Counted from the first letter of the stretch, positions 36,336 to 44,873 are shown. The stretch is 64,000 bases of DNA from Ruminiclostridium cellobioparum subsp. termitidis CT1112 (GCF_000350485.1 NZ_AORV01000016.1:29344-93343); one strand, 5' to 3'. The notes: generated from the sequence alone by a model not told the origin. Translations and numbers: made by a program.

Positions 36336-36695
36336 TCACTTCAGCTTCTCAACAAGCTGCTTTAGCTTGTCGATCTGTTCCTTGGTAAAGTTTTTGCTGT
36401 TTATAAAGGTTGAAAAGAATAATTCAGGAGAGCCGGAAAACATTTTATTTATTAATTCGGCGGTTTCCTGTTCCTGAACTTCTTCCTGGGTAATCAGGGC
36501 CCTGCATGTGAAATTTGGCTCCAGCCTTTCAATGGCTCCTTTATCTATACACTTCTTTATCACAGTATATGTTGTGTTCCTGTTCCAGCCTGTTTCTTCC
36601 TTTAAAACCAGCGCAAGCTGCCCGGCGGTTAGATTGCCTTCTCTCCACAGTACTTCCATAACTTTTAATTCTGAATCAAAGAGTTTTATTTTCAT
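36336..36695 (-). CDS. BlaI/MecI-family winged-helix repressor
   Basis: The protein has 119 residues, the standard family length. The winged helix includes LKVMEVLWREGNLTAGQLA and the recognition helix WNRNTTYTVIKKCIDKGAIERL near 32-53, both hallmarks of BlaI. The C-terminal helices mediate dimerisation. It should bind the ACTAYNNNAATAGT sites found 18 bp upstream of its own ATG and in three copies at the ABC operon promoter, and be released by proteolysis through the BlaR1-like partner. Its stop overlaps the possible GTG start of that partner. The ligand that triggers release is unknown. Confidence 0.92.
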   Translation of the reverse strand: MKIKLFDSELKVMEVLWREGNLTAGQLALVLKEETGWNRNTTYTVIKKCIDKGAIERLEPNFTCRALITQEEVQEQETAELINKMFSGSPELFFSTFINSKNFTKEQIDKLKQLVEKLK

Positions 36696-36712
36696 AAAAT
36701 AATCTCCGCATG

Positions 36713-36765
36713 ACTATCGTAATAGTTTATTTATAAATAATATATCTTTAGCTATAGGCTGTCAA
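36713..36765 (-). promoter_or_regulatory. Promoter and BlaI-type operator of the blaI-blaR1-like unit
   Basis: On the minus strand, TTGACA (36760-36765), 17-bp spacer and TATTAT (36737-36742) form a consensus promoter. One operator copy, ACTATCGTAATAGT (36713-36726), lies just downstream of the start point and 18 bp before the ATG. This predicts negative autoregulation. Confidence 0.75.
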
Positions 36766-36792
36766 TGGCTAATTGAGCAGTTTGGCTTCAAA

Positions 36793-36874
36793 ACATATGA
36801 ATATTCTTTCATATGTCTGTTGACATTTTTAAAGGAGGAACATATAATAATATATGAACATTTATTCATATATT
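36793..36874 (+). promoter_or_regulatory. cadA-type promoter flanked by two ArsR/CadC-type operators
   Basis: The promoter is TTGACA (36820-36825), 17-bp spacer, TATAAT (36843-36848). A dyad with arms ACATATGAA and TTCATATGT (36793-36816) lies just upstream of the -35. A second with arms AATATATGAA and TTCATATATT (36849-36874) begins right after the -10. TGAA/TTCA half-sites are typical of ArsR/SmtB/CadC repressors. A reading frame opening at a TTG inside the -35 is therefore not the real gene start. Confidence 0.82.
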
Positions 36875-36921
36875 CATTCTACTTAACTAAAAAAAGTAAC
36901 CGGGAAAGAGGGGATTTTAAA

Positions 36922-39285
36922 ATGTCTGCAACAATAAAGAAAGAACTGCTGCTGGAGGGACTGGACTGTGCAAACTGCGCTGCCAAAATTGAACATAAGG
37001 TTAAAAGTCTTGATTCGGTAAGCACTGCTACGATGAATTTCATGACCAAGACCCTGACAATTGAAACGGCAGCCACAGCAGAAGTTCATGATATCATAAA
37101 TGAAGCCGTATCCATTATAAAAAAGCTCGAACCGGATGTTACGGTGAAAGAAAAAAGAATGGCAAATGCCGAAAAGAAAACCTTGATGCTGAACGGACTG
37201 GACTGCTCCAACTGCGCTGCCAAAATTGAAAAGGAAGTCGGTAATATTTCCGGTGTGAAATCTGCAAATGTGGATTTTGTTTCAAAAAGACTGATTATAG
37301 AGTTTAACAGCAAGCATGATGAAAAAAGGATTGTTGATGAGGTTTCGAAAATTGCCAGGCGCATCGAATCAGGTATAAAAGTTGCCGAGGAGGATAAAAA
37401 TAGCAAAAAAGGAGATGAATATGGTATCAACAGGTTGGAAATAGTCAAGCTTGCAATAGGAGCCCTCTTTTTCGGAGTGGGAGTGATATTCAGCTTCCCC
37501 TTTTGGGCAGAGCTTTCCCTGTTTTTGATAAGCTATGTGCTGGTGGGCGGCCAGGTTGTATTAAAGGCTGTAAAGAATATAATACGAGGCCAGGTGTTTG
37601 ACGAGAACTTTTTAATGGGTGTAGCTACCATCGGAGCCTTTGCCATCCGGGAATTTCCCGAAGGTGTGGCCGTTATGCTGTTTTACCAGATTGGAGAACT
37701 GTTTCAGAATATTGCTGTAAACCGTTCCAGAAGGTCCATTAAAGCGTTGATGGACATCCGCCCCGACTATGCCAATCTGAAAGTCGGCAGTGAAGAAAAG
37801 ACAGTATCCCCCGAAGAAGTGAAAATCGGTGATATTATCATAATAAAACCCGGTGAAAGGGTTCCTCTGGACGGCAAGGTACTGGAAGGCAAATCCATGC
37901 TGGATACCTCGGCCCTTACCGGTGAGTCGGTCCCACGGGAGGTGGAAGCAGGCAGCGACATATTATCCGGTTTTATCAATAAGAATGGTTTGCTCACAGT
38001 AGAGGTTACAAAAGAATTCGGTGAATCCACAGTAGCCAAAATCCTTGATCTGGTGCAGAATGCCAGCAGCAAAAAAGCTCCTACCGAAAACTTCATAACC
38101 AGATTTGCAAGATATTATACCCCTGTGGTGGTTTTTGCGGCACTTGCACTGTCAGTAATTCCCCCGCTTATAATTTCCGGAGCAACTTTTTCAGACTGGA
38201 TTTACCGCGCCCTGGTATTCCTGGTTATCTCCTGCCCCTGTGCATTGGTTATATCAATCCCCCTTGGGTTTTTCGGAGGAATTGGCGGAGCTTCAAAAAA
38301 CGGTATACTGATCAAGGGAAGCAACTATCTTGAGGCACTGAACGCCGTGGATACCGTGGTGTTTGACAAAACCGGCACACTTACAAAGGGTGTATTCAAG
38401 GTAACAAAAGTTACCGACCACGGCATTATACCGGATATGACCATTTTGGAAGCTGCCGCCTATGCCGAGAGCTATTCAAACCACCCCATTTCCCAGTCCA
38501 TTCTTCAGGCCTACAATAATGCCTATGATAAGGAAATCAACAAGGATGAGATAGAAAATTATGAGGAAATTTCAGGACACGGCATCAGTGTTAAAGTCCG
38601 GGATCGCATAATTCTGGCAGGCAATGCCGGATTAATGAGAAAGGAAGCTATCGCTTATGAGGAAGTTGACGCTGCCGGAACTGTCGTCCATGTTGCTGTA
38701 GACGGTAAATACGCAGGACATATGGTTATCTCAGACGAAGTCAAGGACGATGCGGCAAATGCATTGAAGTCATTAAAAACCATCGGGATCAAAAAGCTGG
38801 TTATGCTGACCGGAGACAGCAAGGCTGTGGGTACAAAGGTAGGCCAGACCCTCGGATTGGATGAAGTTCACGCCGAGCTCCTCCCCCATCAAAAGGTTGA
38901 AAAGCTGGAGGAACTTGAAAAAAACAAGTCACCTAAAGGGAAGCTTGTATTCGTAGGTGACGGCATAAATGATGCCCCGGTACTTGCCAGAGCGGATATC
39001 GGCGTAGCAATGGGCGGACTGGGTTCGGACGCGGCCATTGAAGCGGCAGACGTGGTCTTGATGACCGACGAGCCCGCCAAGCTTGTCACTGCCATAAAGA
39101 TTGCCAGAAGAACCAGGGTTATTGTATGGCAAAACATCATCTTCGCACTGGGAGTAAAAGGAATTGTGCTCCTGCTTGGTGCGGGAGGCATAGCCACCAT
39201 GTGGGAAGCGGTTTTTGCCGATGTAGGTGTGGCAGTTATTGCCATACTCAATGCCATGCGGGTTATGAAGGCTGAAAAGCTTTGA
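36922..39285 (+). CDS. cadA: Cd2+/Zn2+/Pb2+-exporting P1B-type ATPase, copy 1 (CadA/ZntA-like)
   Basis: The ATG at 36922 is chosen because it follows AAGAGGGG and lies downstream of the promoter. The product has 787 residues. Two N-terminal heavy-metal-associated domains carry GLDCANC (Cys16, Cys19) and GLDCSNC (Cys95, Cys98). Membrane helices follow, then the actuator motif TGES, the metal site CPC near 438 in SCPCALVISIP, the phosphorylation site DKTGT near 482, the SNHP motif and the hinge GDGINDAP. CPC with an Asp in the last helix (ADVGVA) fits the Zn/Cd/Pb group. It pumps soft divalent metals out of the cell. It is likely induced by metal through ArsR-type repressors acting on the two flanking operators. 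Confidence 0.93.
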   Translation: MSATIKKELLLEGLDCANCAAKIEHKVKSLDSVSTATMNFMTKTLTIETAATAEVHDIINEAVSIIKKLEPDVTVKEKRMANAEKKTLMLNGLDCSNCAAKIEKEVGNISGVKSANVDFVSKRLIIEFNSKHDEKRIVDEVSKIARRIESGIKVAEEDKNSKKGDEYGINRLEIVKLAIGALFFGVGVIFSFPFWAELSLFLISYVLVGGQVVLKAVKNIIRGQVFDENFLMGVATIGAFAIREFPEGVAVMLFYQIGELFQNIAVNRSRRSIKALMDIRPDYANLKVGSEEKTVSPEEVKIGDIIIIKPGERVPLDGKVLEGKSMLDTSALTGESVPREVEAGSDILSGFINKNGLLTVEVTKEFGESTVAKILDLVQNASSKKAPTENFITRFARYYTPVVVFAALALSVIPPLIISGATFSDWIYRALVFLVISCPCALVISIPLGFFGGIGGASKNGILIKGSNYLEALNAVDTVVFDKTGTLTKGVFKVTKVTDHGIIPDMTILEAAAYAESYSNHPISQSILQAYNNAYDKEINKDEIENYEEISGHGISVKVRDRIILAGNAGLMRKEAIAYEEVDAAGTVVHVAVDGKYAGHMVISDEVKDDAANALKSLKTIGIKKLVMLTGDSKAVGTKVGQTLGLDEVHAELLPHQKVEKLEELEKNKSPKGKLVFVGDGINDAPVLARADIGVAMGGLGSDAAIEAADVVLMTDEPAKLVTAIKIARRTRVIVWQNIIFALGVKGIVLLLGAGGIATMWEAVFADVGVAVIAILNAMRVMKAEKL

Positions 39286-39310
39286 TTCCCCCTCCCTGAT
39301 CACTTTATTG

Positions 39311-39339
39311 TTGACAGCCGCAGTATTAAACAATATAAT
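39311..39339 (+). promoter_or_regulatory. Promoter of the first ArsR-type repressor gene
   Basis: TTGACA (39311-39316), 17-bp spacer, TATAAT (39334-39339). Unlike the other promoters of the cassette, no TGAA/TTCA dyad is visible here, so this repressor may be made constitutively. AGGAGG (39362-39367) precedes the ATG. Confidence 0.65.
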
Positions 39340-39372
39340 AATTATTTAAAATACACGCTTAGGAGGGATCGA

Positions 39373-39753
39373 ATGGATAGTAATTACCGGGATGATGATA
39401 ATCAGAATATAGTCAGATGTGATTGCAACATTATTCACAATGATATTGTCGATAGGGTAAAAGAAATTATCCCCCAGGAAGAAACCCTTTATGATCTGGC
39501 AGAGCTTTTTAAAACCTTTGGTGATACAACCCGGATAAAGATCCTCTATGCCCTGTTTGCTTCTGAAATGTGTGTGTGCGATATTGCAGCACTTCTCAAC
39601 ATGACACAGTCGGCAATCTCCCACCAGCTCAGAGTTTTAAAGCAGGCAAGGCTTGTTAAATTCAGGAAGGACGGAAAGGTTGTCTACTATTCACTTGATG
39701 ATGAACATGTAAAACACATATTCGATCAGGGTCTTCATCACATTTCAGAATAA
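39373..39753 (+). CDS. ArsR/SmtB-family metal-responsive repressor, CadC-like (copy 1)
   Basis: The protein has 126 residues. The winged helix contains ELFKTFGDTTRIKILYAL, then EMCVCDIAALL, the metal-sensing motif of CadC/ArsR proteins, then the recognition helix TQSAISHQLRVLKQARLVKFRKDGK and the wing VVYYSL. Additional N-terminal Cys residues (CDCN, near 16-18) resemble the CadC alpha-3N site for Cd/Pb/Zn. An aggagg site precedes the ATG. It lies between the two CadA-type ATPases and is about 60 percent similar by eye to the next gene. It probably represses the ATPase operons until metal binds. Confidence 0.92.
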   Translation: MDSNYRDDDNQNIVRCDCNIIHNDIVDRVKEIIPQEETLYDLAELFKTFGDTTRIKILYALFASEMCVCDIAALLNMTQSAISHQLRVLKQARLVKFRKDGKVVYYSLDDEHVKHIFDQGLHHISE

Positions 39754-39786
39754 TGGTTTTCACACGTCAATTGAGTAAATTTATCA

Positions 39787-39845
39787 TTGACAATTGAAAA
39801 ATAAGGAATATAATAATAGTTGAATGATAAATCAACTATTCAACC
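39787..39845 (+). promoter_or_regulatory. Promoter and operator of the second ArsR-type repressor gene
   Basis: TTGACA (39787-39792), 16-bp spacer, TATAAT (39809-39814), followed at once by a 28-bp element (39818-39845) with AGTTGAAT at its left end and ATTCAAC at its right. Nearly the same 28 bases recur at 40257-40284 before the small HMA gene. Autoregulation by an ArsR-type protein is likely. Confidence 0.75.
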
Positions 39846-39859
39846 AACGGAGGAAATAT

Positions 39860-40228
39860 ATGTGTGCATACACCGCCGATAATGACAGATGCGACTGTAA
39901 TATCATACATGAGGCAGTAGTCAACGATGTGAGAGAACATATGCCCGATGAGGATAATCTTATCGATCTTTCCGACCTATTTAAAGTATTTGGTGACTCC
40001 ACAAGGGTTAAAATTCTCTGCGCATTATTGCGTGCAGATATGTGTGTATGTGATATAGCCGTACTTTTAGGAATGACCAAATCTTCAATTTCTCATCAGC
40101 TTAGGGTGCTTAAGCAATCCAAACTTGTAAAAAACCGCAAGGACGGGAAAATCGTATACTACTCCCTTGCAGATGACCATGTAAAAACTATTTTTGATCA
40201 GGGTCTGCTGCACATTACCGAAAAATAG
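39860..40228 (+). CDS. ArsR/SmtB-family metal-responsive repressor, CadC-like (copy 2)
   Basis: The ATG at 39860 is chosen because GGAGG lies 6-10 bases upstream; an upstream in-frame ATG at 39824 falls inside the operator. The product has 122 residues with the same plan as copy 1: CDCN near the N-terminus, DLFKVFGDSTRVKILCALL, DMCVCDIAVLL, recognition helix TKSSISHQLRVLKQSKLV and wing IVYYSL. Its own promoter carries a 28-bp operator that recurs before the next gene, so it probably controls itself and the HMA-cadA2 unit downstream. The extra Cys in KILCALL is absent from copy 1, so metal preference may differ. Confidence 0.92.
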   Translation: MCAYTADNDRCDCNIIHEAVVNDVREHMPDEDNLIDLSDLFKVFGDSTRVKILCALLRADMCVCDIAVLLGMTKSSISHQLRVLKQSKLVKNRKDGKIVYYSLADDHVKTIFDQGLLHITEK

Positions 40229-40256
40229 GTTTCACTTTATATTTTTTTGTCTTGAT

Positions 40257-40294
40257 AGTTGAGCGATAAAACAACTGTTCAACTAAAGCTTGAA
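40257..40294 (+). promoter_or_regulatory. Operator before the small HMA gene and second cadA
   Basis: A 28-bp element (40257-40284) matches the one before arsR copy 2 at all but about five positions. It is immediately followed by a dyad GTTCAA-N7-TTGAAC (40276-40294). No consensus -35/-10 pair is obvious close by, so the promoter position is open. Confidence 0.6.
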
Positions 40295-40329
40295 CAGCAA
40301 AATTATATTTGAGAAGAGGAGAATAATTT

Positions 40330-40569
40330 ATGGGAACAATTACAAAACAATACACACTGGAAGGACTTTGCTGCGGTAATTGTGCTGCAAAAATAAAAAA
40401 GGACGTAAGTCTCCTGAACGGAGTCAGAAGCGCAGATGTAAACACAGACACTGCCCTTCTTTCATTAGAAATCGATTCCGGCTGGAATCCGGATGTACTG
40501 TCTGGGGAAATCACACGAATCGCAGCTGCACATGATGAAGACATTATTGTTAAAGAAGCTTTGGCATAA
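40330..40569 (+). CDS. Small heavy-metal-associated (HMA) domain protein, metal chaperone-like
   Basis: The protein has 79 residues, consisting of one ferredoxin-like HMA domain. The metal site is GLCCGNC near 12-18, with three Cys, compared with GMxCxxC in CopZ copper chaperones. The same CCGNC signature is present in the first HMA domain of the ATPase encoded 26 bp downstream, so it probably delivers metal to, or exchanges it with, that pump in the cytoplasm. AGAGGAG precedes the ATG. It is not a fragment of the ATPase: it has its own start, stop and ribosome site. Metal preference (Cd/Zn/Pb or Cu) cannot be fixed from sequence. Confidence 0.85.
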   Translation: MGTITKQYTLEGLCCGNCAAKIKKDVSLLNGVRSADVNTDTALLSLEIDSGWNPDVLSGEITRIAAAHDEDIIVKEALA

Positions 40570-40595
40570 GCATTCAAAAAAGGCGGGAATCATAA

Positions 40596-42950
40596 ATGGA
40601 TACAGCTATTAAAAAAGAATTTATTTTAGAAGGACTTTGCTGTGGGAACTGCGCCTCAAAAATCCAGCGGGATGTGAGCAGGCTTGAGGGTGTATCCTCT
40701 GCTGCCGTGGATTTTGTTTCAAAAACCCTGACCATGGAAATTACAGACCGTGAAAAAGCTGAAAGCCTCACAGCCCAGGCCGATTCCATCATAAAACGGC
40801 ATGATCCGGATGTTGTAATGAATGAAAAGGAACAGCTTCAGCCCGGCAAAAAAGTGATTTATCTGCTTGGTCTCTGCTGTGCCGACTGTGCTCAGAAAAT
40901 TGAAAAACAGGTTAACCGGATAGACGGTGTCAAATCAGCAGGAATTGATTTTGTTTCTCAAAAGCTTACCATTGAAGTCCTGGACAAAAAGAATTTACCT
41001 GCCGTTATCCGGCAGGCATCTCAAATTGCCACCGGTATTGAACCGGCAATTCAAATTTCATACACCGGTACAAATAGCACTCAGGCTTCTTCTTTAAACC
41101 TGAAGAAGTGGCTGCACCGTATCACCCTGTATGCAGGTGCCGCAATCTTTGTCACAGGCATGCTTTTTGATTTTGGCACTTACATAGAGTTTGCCCTGTT
41201 TCTGATCAGCTACCTTTTTGTGGGCGGTGAGGTTGTATTCAGGGCGCTGAAAAACATTACCAAAGGCCAGCTTTTTGATGAAAACTTCCTTATGAGTGTG
41301 GCTACCATAGGAGCCTTTTCCATTGGAGAATATCCCGAAGGTGTGGCTGTAATGCTCTTCTACCAGATCGGAGAAGCAATTCAGCGCCTTGCGGTTAACA
41401 GATCGCGTAAATCAATATCATCTCTTATGGACATACGGCCCGATTATGCCAATTTAATAATTGGAGATGAAATACGGAAAGTTACCCCGTACGAGGTTGG
41501 TATAGGTGACCTGATCGTTGTAAAACCGGGAGAAAAAATTCCGCTGGACGGCCGTATCGTTGAAGGGCGGTCCACCCTGGACACTTCCGCATTGACCGGA
41601 GAATCCCTCCCCCGTGATGTTGAACCCGGCAATGAAGTGTTATCGGGCTCCATCAATAAAAACGGCATGCTCACAATTGAGGTTTTAAAAGAGTTCGGAG
41701 AGTCAACAATTTCAACAATATTGGACCTGGTACAAAACGCCAGCAGCAAAAAAGCCCCTACAGAAAACTTTATAACAAAATTCGCAAGATACTATACCCC
41801 ACTTGTCTCTCTTGCCGCACTGACACTTGCAGTAATACCTCCCTTGGTAGTACCTGGCGCTGCTTTTTCAGACTGGCTGCACCGTGCGCTGGTATTTTTG
41901 GTTGTCTCCTGCCCATGTGCGCTGGTTATTTCCATACCCCTCAGCTTTTTCGGAGGAATAGGCGGAGCGTCCAAAAACGGTATACTTGTAAAAGGCAGCA
42001 ACTATCTGGAAGCACTTAATAATGTGGATACAGTTGTATTTGATAAAACAGGTACGCTGACAAAAGGGATTTTCAAGGTAACACAAATCGTCAGTACAAA
42101 CGGGTGGTCCCAGCAGGAACTCCTTTCCCATGCCGCTCACGCCGAGAGCTTTTCCAACCATCCTATAGCCGTTTCGGTACAAAAGGCATACAATCAGGTA
42201 ATTGATACCCTCAAGCTTAGCGAGCACGAGGAAATACCCGGCCAGGGAATCCGGGTCAAGGTGGACGGCAGGCTTGTGCTGGCCGGCAGCAGCAAGCTGA
42301 TGGAAGCCTTTGGTATAGCCTTCAAACCAGCCGAAGTATTGGGCAGCATAGTATATATAGCCATTGACGGAAGCTTTGCAGGATATATCATTATTTCCGA
42401 TGAGTTAAAACCCGACAGTAAAGAGGCAATTCATAATTTAAAAAACATGGGTGTAAAAACCACAGCAATGCTCACAGGAGACAGTAAAGCAGCCGGAGAA
42501 AAAATCGCCGGTGAAATCGGGCTGGATATGGTTTATACGGATTTGCTGCCTCACCAGAAGGTCGAACAGCTTGAGGCTCTGGAGAAAAAGAAGCAGACGA
42601 AAGGCGGCAAGCTGGTATTTGTGGGTGACGGCATCAACGATGCACCGGTTCTGGCACGTGCCGATATCGGTATCGCCATGGGAGCACTGGGTTCGGATGC
42701 AGCTATTGAAGCTGCCGATGTGGTCCTAATGACCGATGAGCCTTCGAAGCTTGTTTCTGCAATAGGGATAGCCAAAAAAACAAAAAGCATAGTATGGCAG
42801 AATATTGTATTTGCATTGGGCATTAAAGCTGTTATTCTTGTATTGGGTGCCATGGGTATAGCTACCATGTGGGAAGCCGTATTCGGTGATGTGGGAGTAA
42901 CGGTTGTCGCAATTCTCAATGCCATGAGAGCTATGAGAGTTGTAAAATAA
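40596..42950 (+). CDS. cadA: Cd2+/Zn2+/Pb2+-exporting P1B-type ATPase, copy 2 (CadA/ZntA-like)
   Basis: The protein has 784 residues and is a close paralogue of the first ATPase along its whole length. The two HMA domains read GLCCGNC and GLCCADC, replacing the Asp-Cys of copy 1 by Cys-Cys. The rest is canonical: TGES, SCPCALVISIP, DKTGTLTKG, SNHPIA, GDGINDAP and a terminal GDVGVTVVAILNAMR helix. It exports soft metal ions across the membrane. It follows the small HMA protein with the same Cys-Cys site and is probably controlled by the second ArsR-type repressor. The Cys-Cys change suggests a shifted metal preference, which is inference. It ends 57 bp from the convergent HMA-SafE gene. Confidence 0.93.
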   Translation: MDTAIKKEFILEGLCCGNCASKIQRDVSRLEGVSSAAVDFVSKTLTMEITDREKAESLTAQADSIIKRHDPDVVMNEKEQLQPGKKVIYLLGLCCADCAQKIEKQVNRIDGVKSAGIDFVSQKLTIEVLDKKNLPAVIRQASQIATGIEPAIQISYTGTNSTQASSLNLKKWLHRITLYAGAAIFVTGMLFDFGTYIEFALFLISYLFVGGEVVFRALKNITKGQLFDENFLMSVATIGAFSIGEYPEGVAVMLFYQIGEAIQRLAVNRSRKSISSLMDIRPDYANLIIGDEIRKVTPYEVGIGDLIVVKPGEKIPLDGRIVEGRSTLDTSALTGESLPRDVEPGNEVLSGSINKNGMLTIEVLKEFGESTISTILDLVQNASSKKAPTENFITKFARYYTPLVSLAALTLAVIPPLVVPGAAFSDWLHRALVFLVVSCPCALVISIPLSFFGGIGGASKNGILVKGSNYLEALNNVDTVVFDKTGTLTKGIFKVTQIVSTNGWSQQELLSHAAHAESFSNHPIAVSVQKAYNQVIDTLKLSEHEEIPGQGIRVKVDGRLVLAGSSKLMEAFGIAFKPAEVLGSIVYIAIDGSFAGYIIISDELKPDSKEAIHNLKNMGVKTTAMLTGDSKAAGEKIAGEIGLDMVYTDLLPHQKVEQLEALEKKKQTKGGKLVFVGDGINDAPVLARADIGIAMGALGSDAAIEAADVVLMTDEPSKLVSAIGIAKKTKSIVWQNIVFALGIKAVILVLGAMGIATMWEAVFGDVGVTVVAILNAMRAMRVVK

Positions 42951-43007
42951 AAATGAGTATCTCCATTCAAACGCAGAATTCAACGGCTGATCATAAATTA
43001 TTTGATC

Positions 43008-44873
43008 CTAACCGCAGCAGCCTCCTGCTCCGGCCGGAGGTGTATAATTTTCAACTTCACCTTTTACCTCCTCCAGGTCAACATTATTTATGTCATCAAC
43101 CACCTTTACATAGCCATGAAGCATTCCCATCCAGCATTGGAAGGTAAAATCCTGTTCAGGCGTCAATAAGGGAGTCTCCTTCTGATTCTGCAGATCAAGC
43201 TGCCCCTGGTACTCAGGAAATACTACAACGTTATTGCAGGAATTTAACTGTTCGGTTTTGAATTTAATTTTTGCGGGAACACCCTTTTGTAAAATTACAA
43301 CTGCCGGGGAATATCCATAGTCATTTACGGTAACTGTTACTTCCTGCCGGTTATCGGTTATTTTTGCAAGCTGTATATCGTCAGTGGGGATTTTCCCTCC
43401 TGCAAACTTTGTAGCTTTGGAACCGGCAGCACAGCATCCGCCGCCCCCCAAGGCTCCCAGGGAATTATCACCGGCTGCAATATCACTTGCATCTGCACCC
43501 GAGATATCACTGACTACCTTTATGTTGCTGGTGATCATACCCATCCAGCAGGTATAAACAAAGGTGCCCTCCTTGTCGGGTGTGAACTCTATAACATTTT
43601 CTCCTGCAACAAGCTTCTTATTTTCAATGCCGTATTCCGGAATGTTTATGCTGTTATTGCAACCGTTCAGTTCACTTTGAGCCGCAGAAATTGTCCATTT
43701 TACGGGTATGCCTTTCTGAACGATTATGGGGGCGTACCGTCCTGATTCAAGCTGGGTATTCACTATCTGCACATCGCCTTCCAGCTTTGCTATCCCACCG
43801 GTGGCAGGCGTTGCTCCAAAAACGATGTTTGTATTGAAGCCCGAAAGCGCCAGGCCCCTGTTCAGCATTACAATTCCCAATATCAGCACAAGAGCTGCGC
43901 TCACTTTCATCATTCTGTGCGTAAACTTGCCGCTCAAAAATGAACTGACTGCTCCGAAGCCGAACATGAGCGGAACCGTTCCAAGGCTGAACAGGAACAT
44001 TGACAAAGCGCCTGCCATTATGCTGCCTGTGCCGAGGGCATATATCTGCATGGCCTGCAGCGGTCCGCAGGGCATCAGTCCATTCAGCAGTCCAACTACC
44101 AGCGGACCGCGGCTCCCGCTGTTTTCGTGAACCTTTTTGGCAAATATCTTTGGCATTCTGGGGTTCAGTTTTCTGAGCGCAGGGAAAATATTCAGCATAT
44201 TCAAACCCATGATAACCATAAAAACACCTGACAATATGGCAACTATACCCTTGGCTGTCCCCGAAAAGCTGATAACAGAACCAAGGCCGCCCACAATACC
44301 GCCTACCAGGGTATAAGATATTACCCTGCCTGCATTGTACAATAAACTTGGTTTTAGTTTTGCATATTTGGAATCCCCGCCTGAAGCCTTATACTGGACA
44401 CAGACAGACAGGTTAATGCCCCCGCACATGGCTACACAGTGCAGAGAGGTCAGCAGCCCTATAAAAAACAATATGCCGTATCCCATGGATTGGTCAACCT
44501 GTGGGATAAAATTAAAACCAACGGTATTCTTAACAAGCATGTATAAAGCAAAAATAATTACTACAATACCGGCCATTTGCCCAATTCCCGTTTTGTCGGT
44601 GTTTTTGCCCGGCACTTTGGCACCTGCGGTATTTATAGTAATATCCTCCGGCTTGTTTTTTACACTGTAATCCAGTTTTTCAACAGCCTCGATTATTTTA
44701 TTTAAATTGGTTATATTCAGATCATAAGTAACATACACGTTTGAACTGCTGTAAATAGCTTTTACATCAACTATTCCGTCAAGTTTTTTCAAGGTATTTT
44801 CTATCCTTGTTTCACAACCTGTACAAGTCATACCGCCAACTTGAAGAATCTTCCGCATTGTCTTTTGTTCCAT
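43008..44873 (-). CDS. HMA - SafE/TauE-like membrane domain - double cupredoxin-like fusion protein
   Basis: The protein has 621 residues and three parts. Residues 1-75 are an HMA domain (GGMTCTGC, Cys17 and Cys20). Residues about 95-345 are a polytopic domain of the sulfite exporter/UreH-DsbD-like type, with GLLTSLHCVAMCGGINLS and GLLNGLMPCGPLQAMQIYALG, where Cys-containing helices are suited to metal or thiol transfer. Residues about 360-610 contain two related cupredoxin-like domains, each ending in CWMGM (YTCWMGMITS and FQCWMGMLHG), a Met/Cys cluster suggesting Cu(I) or a similar soft metal. The tail is Gly-rich and ends CCG. GGAGG precedes the ATG. It probably moves or oxidises copper-like ions at the membrane; the direction is unknown. 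It is convergent with cadA copy 2. Confidence 0.8.
   Translation of the reverse strand: MEQKTMRKILQVGGMTCTGCETRIENTLKKLDGIVDVKAIYSSSNVYVTYDLNITNLNKIIEAVEKLDYSVKNKPEDITINTAGAKVPGKNTDKTGIGQMAGIVVIIFALYMLVKNTVGFNFIPQVDQSMGYGILFFIGLLTSLHCVAMCGGINLSVCVQYKASGGDSKYAKLKPSLLYNAGRVISYTLVGGIVGGLGSVISFSGTAKGIVAILSGVFMVIMGLNMLNIFPALRKLNPRMPKIFAKKVHENSGSRGPLVVGLLNGLMPCGPLQAMQIYALGTGSIMAGALSMFLFSLGTVPLMFGFGAVSSFLSGKFTHRMMKVSAALVLILGIVMLNRGLALSGFNTNIVFGATPATGGIAKLEGDVQIVNTQLESGRYAPIIVQKGIPVKWTISAAQSELNGCNNSINIPEYGIENKKLVAGENVIEFTPDKEGTFVYTCWMGMITSNIKVVSDISGADASDIAAGDNSLGALGGGGCCAAGSKATKFAGGKIPTDDIQLAKITDNRQEVTVTVNDYGYSPAVVILQKGVPAKIKFKTEQLNSCNNVVVFPEYQGQLDLQNQKETPLLTPEQDFTFQCWMGMLHGYVKVVDDINNVDLEEVKGEVENYTPPAGAGGCCG

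Noticed and set aside
36820..36921. N-terminal extension of cadA copy 1 starting from a TTG at 36820
   Set aside because: The TTG is the -35 box TTGACA of the promoter, and the extension covers the -10 and operator. The ATG at 36922 has a good ribosome site and gives the normal HMA N-terminus.
38889..39333. Antisense frames across the 3' end of cadA copy 1 and similar ones at 42551-42983
   Set aside because: They are Ser/Thr/Pro-rich shadows of the conserved ATPase hinge region and appear in both paralogues because the coding strands match.
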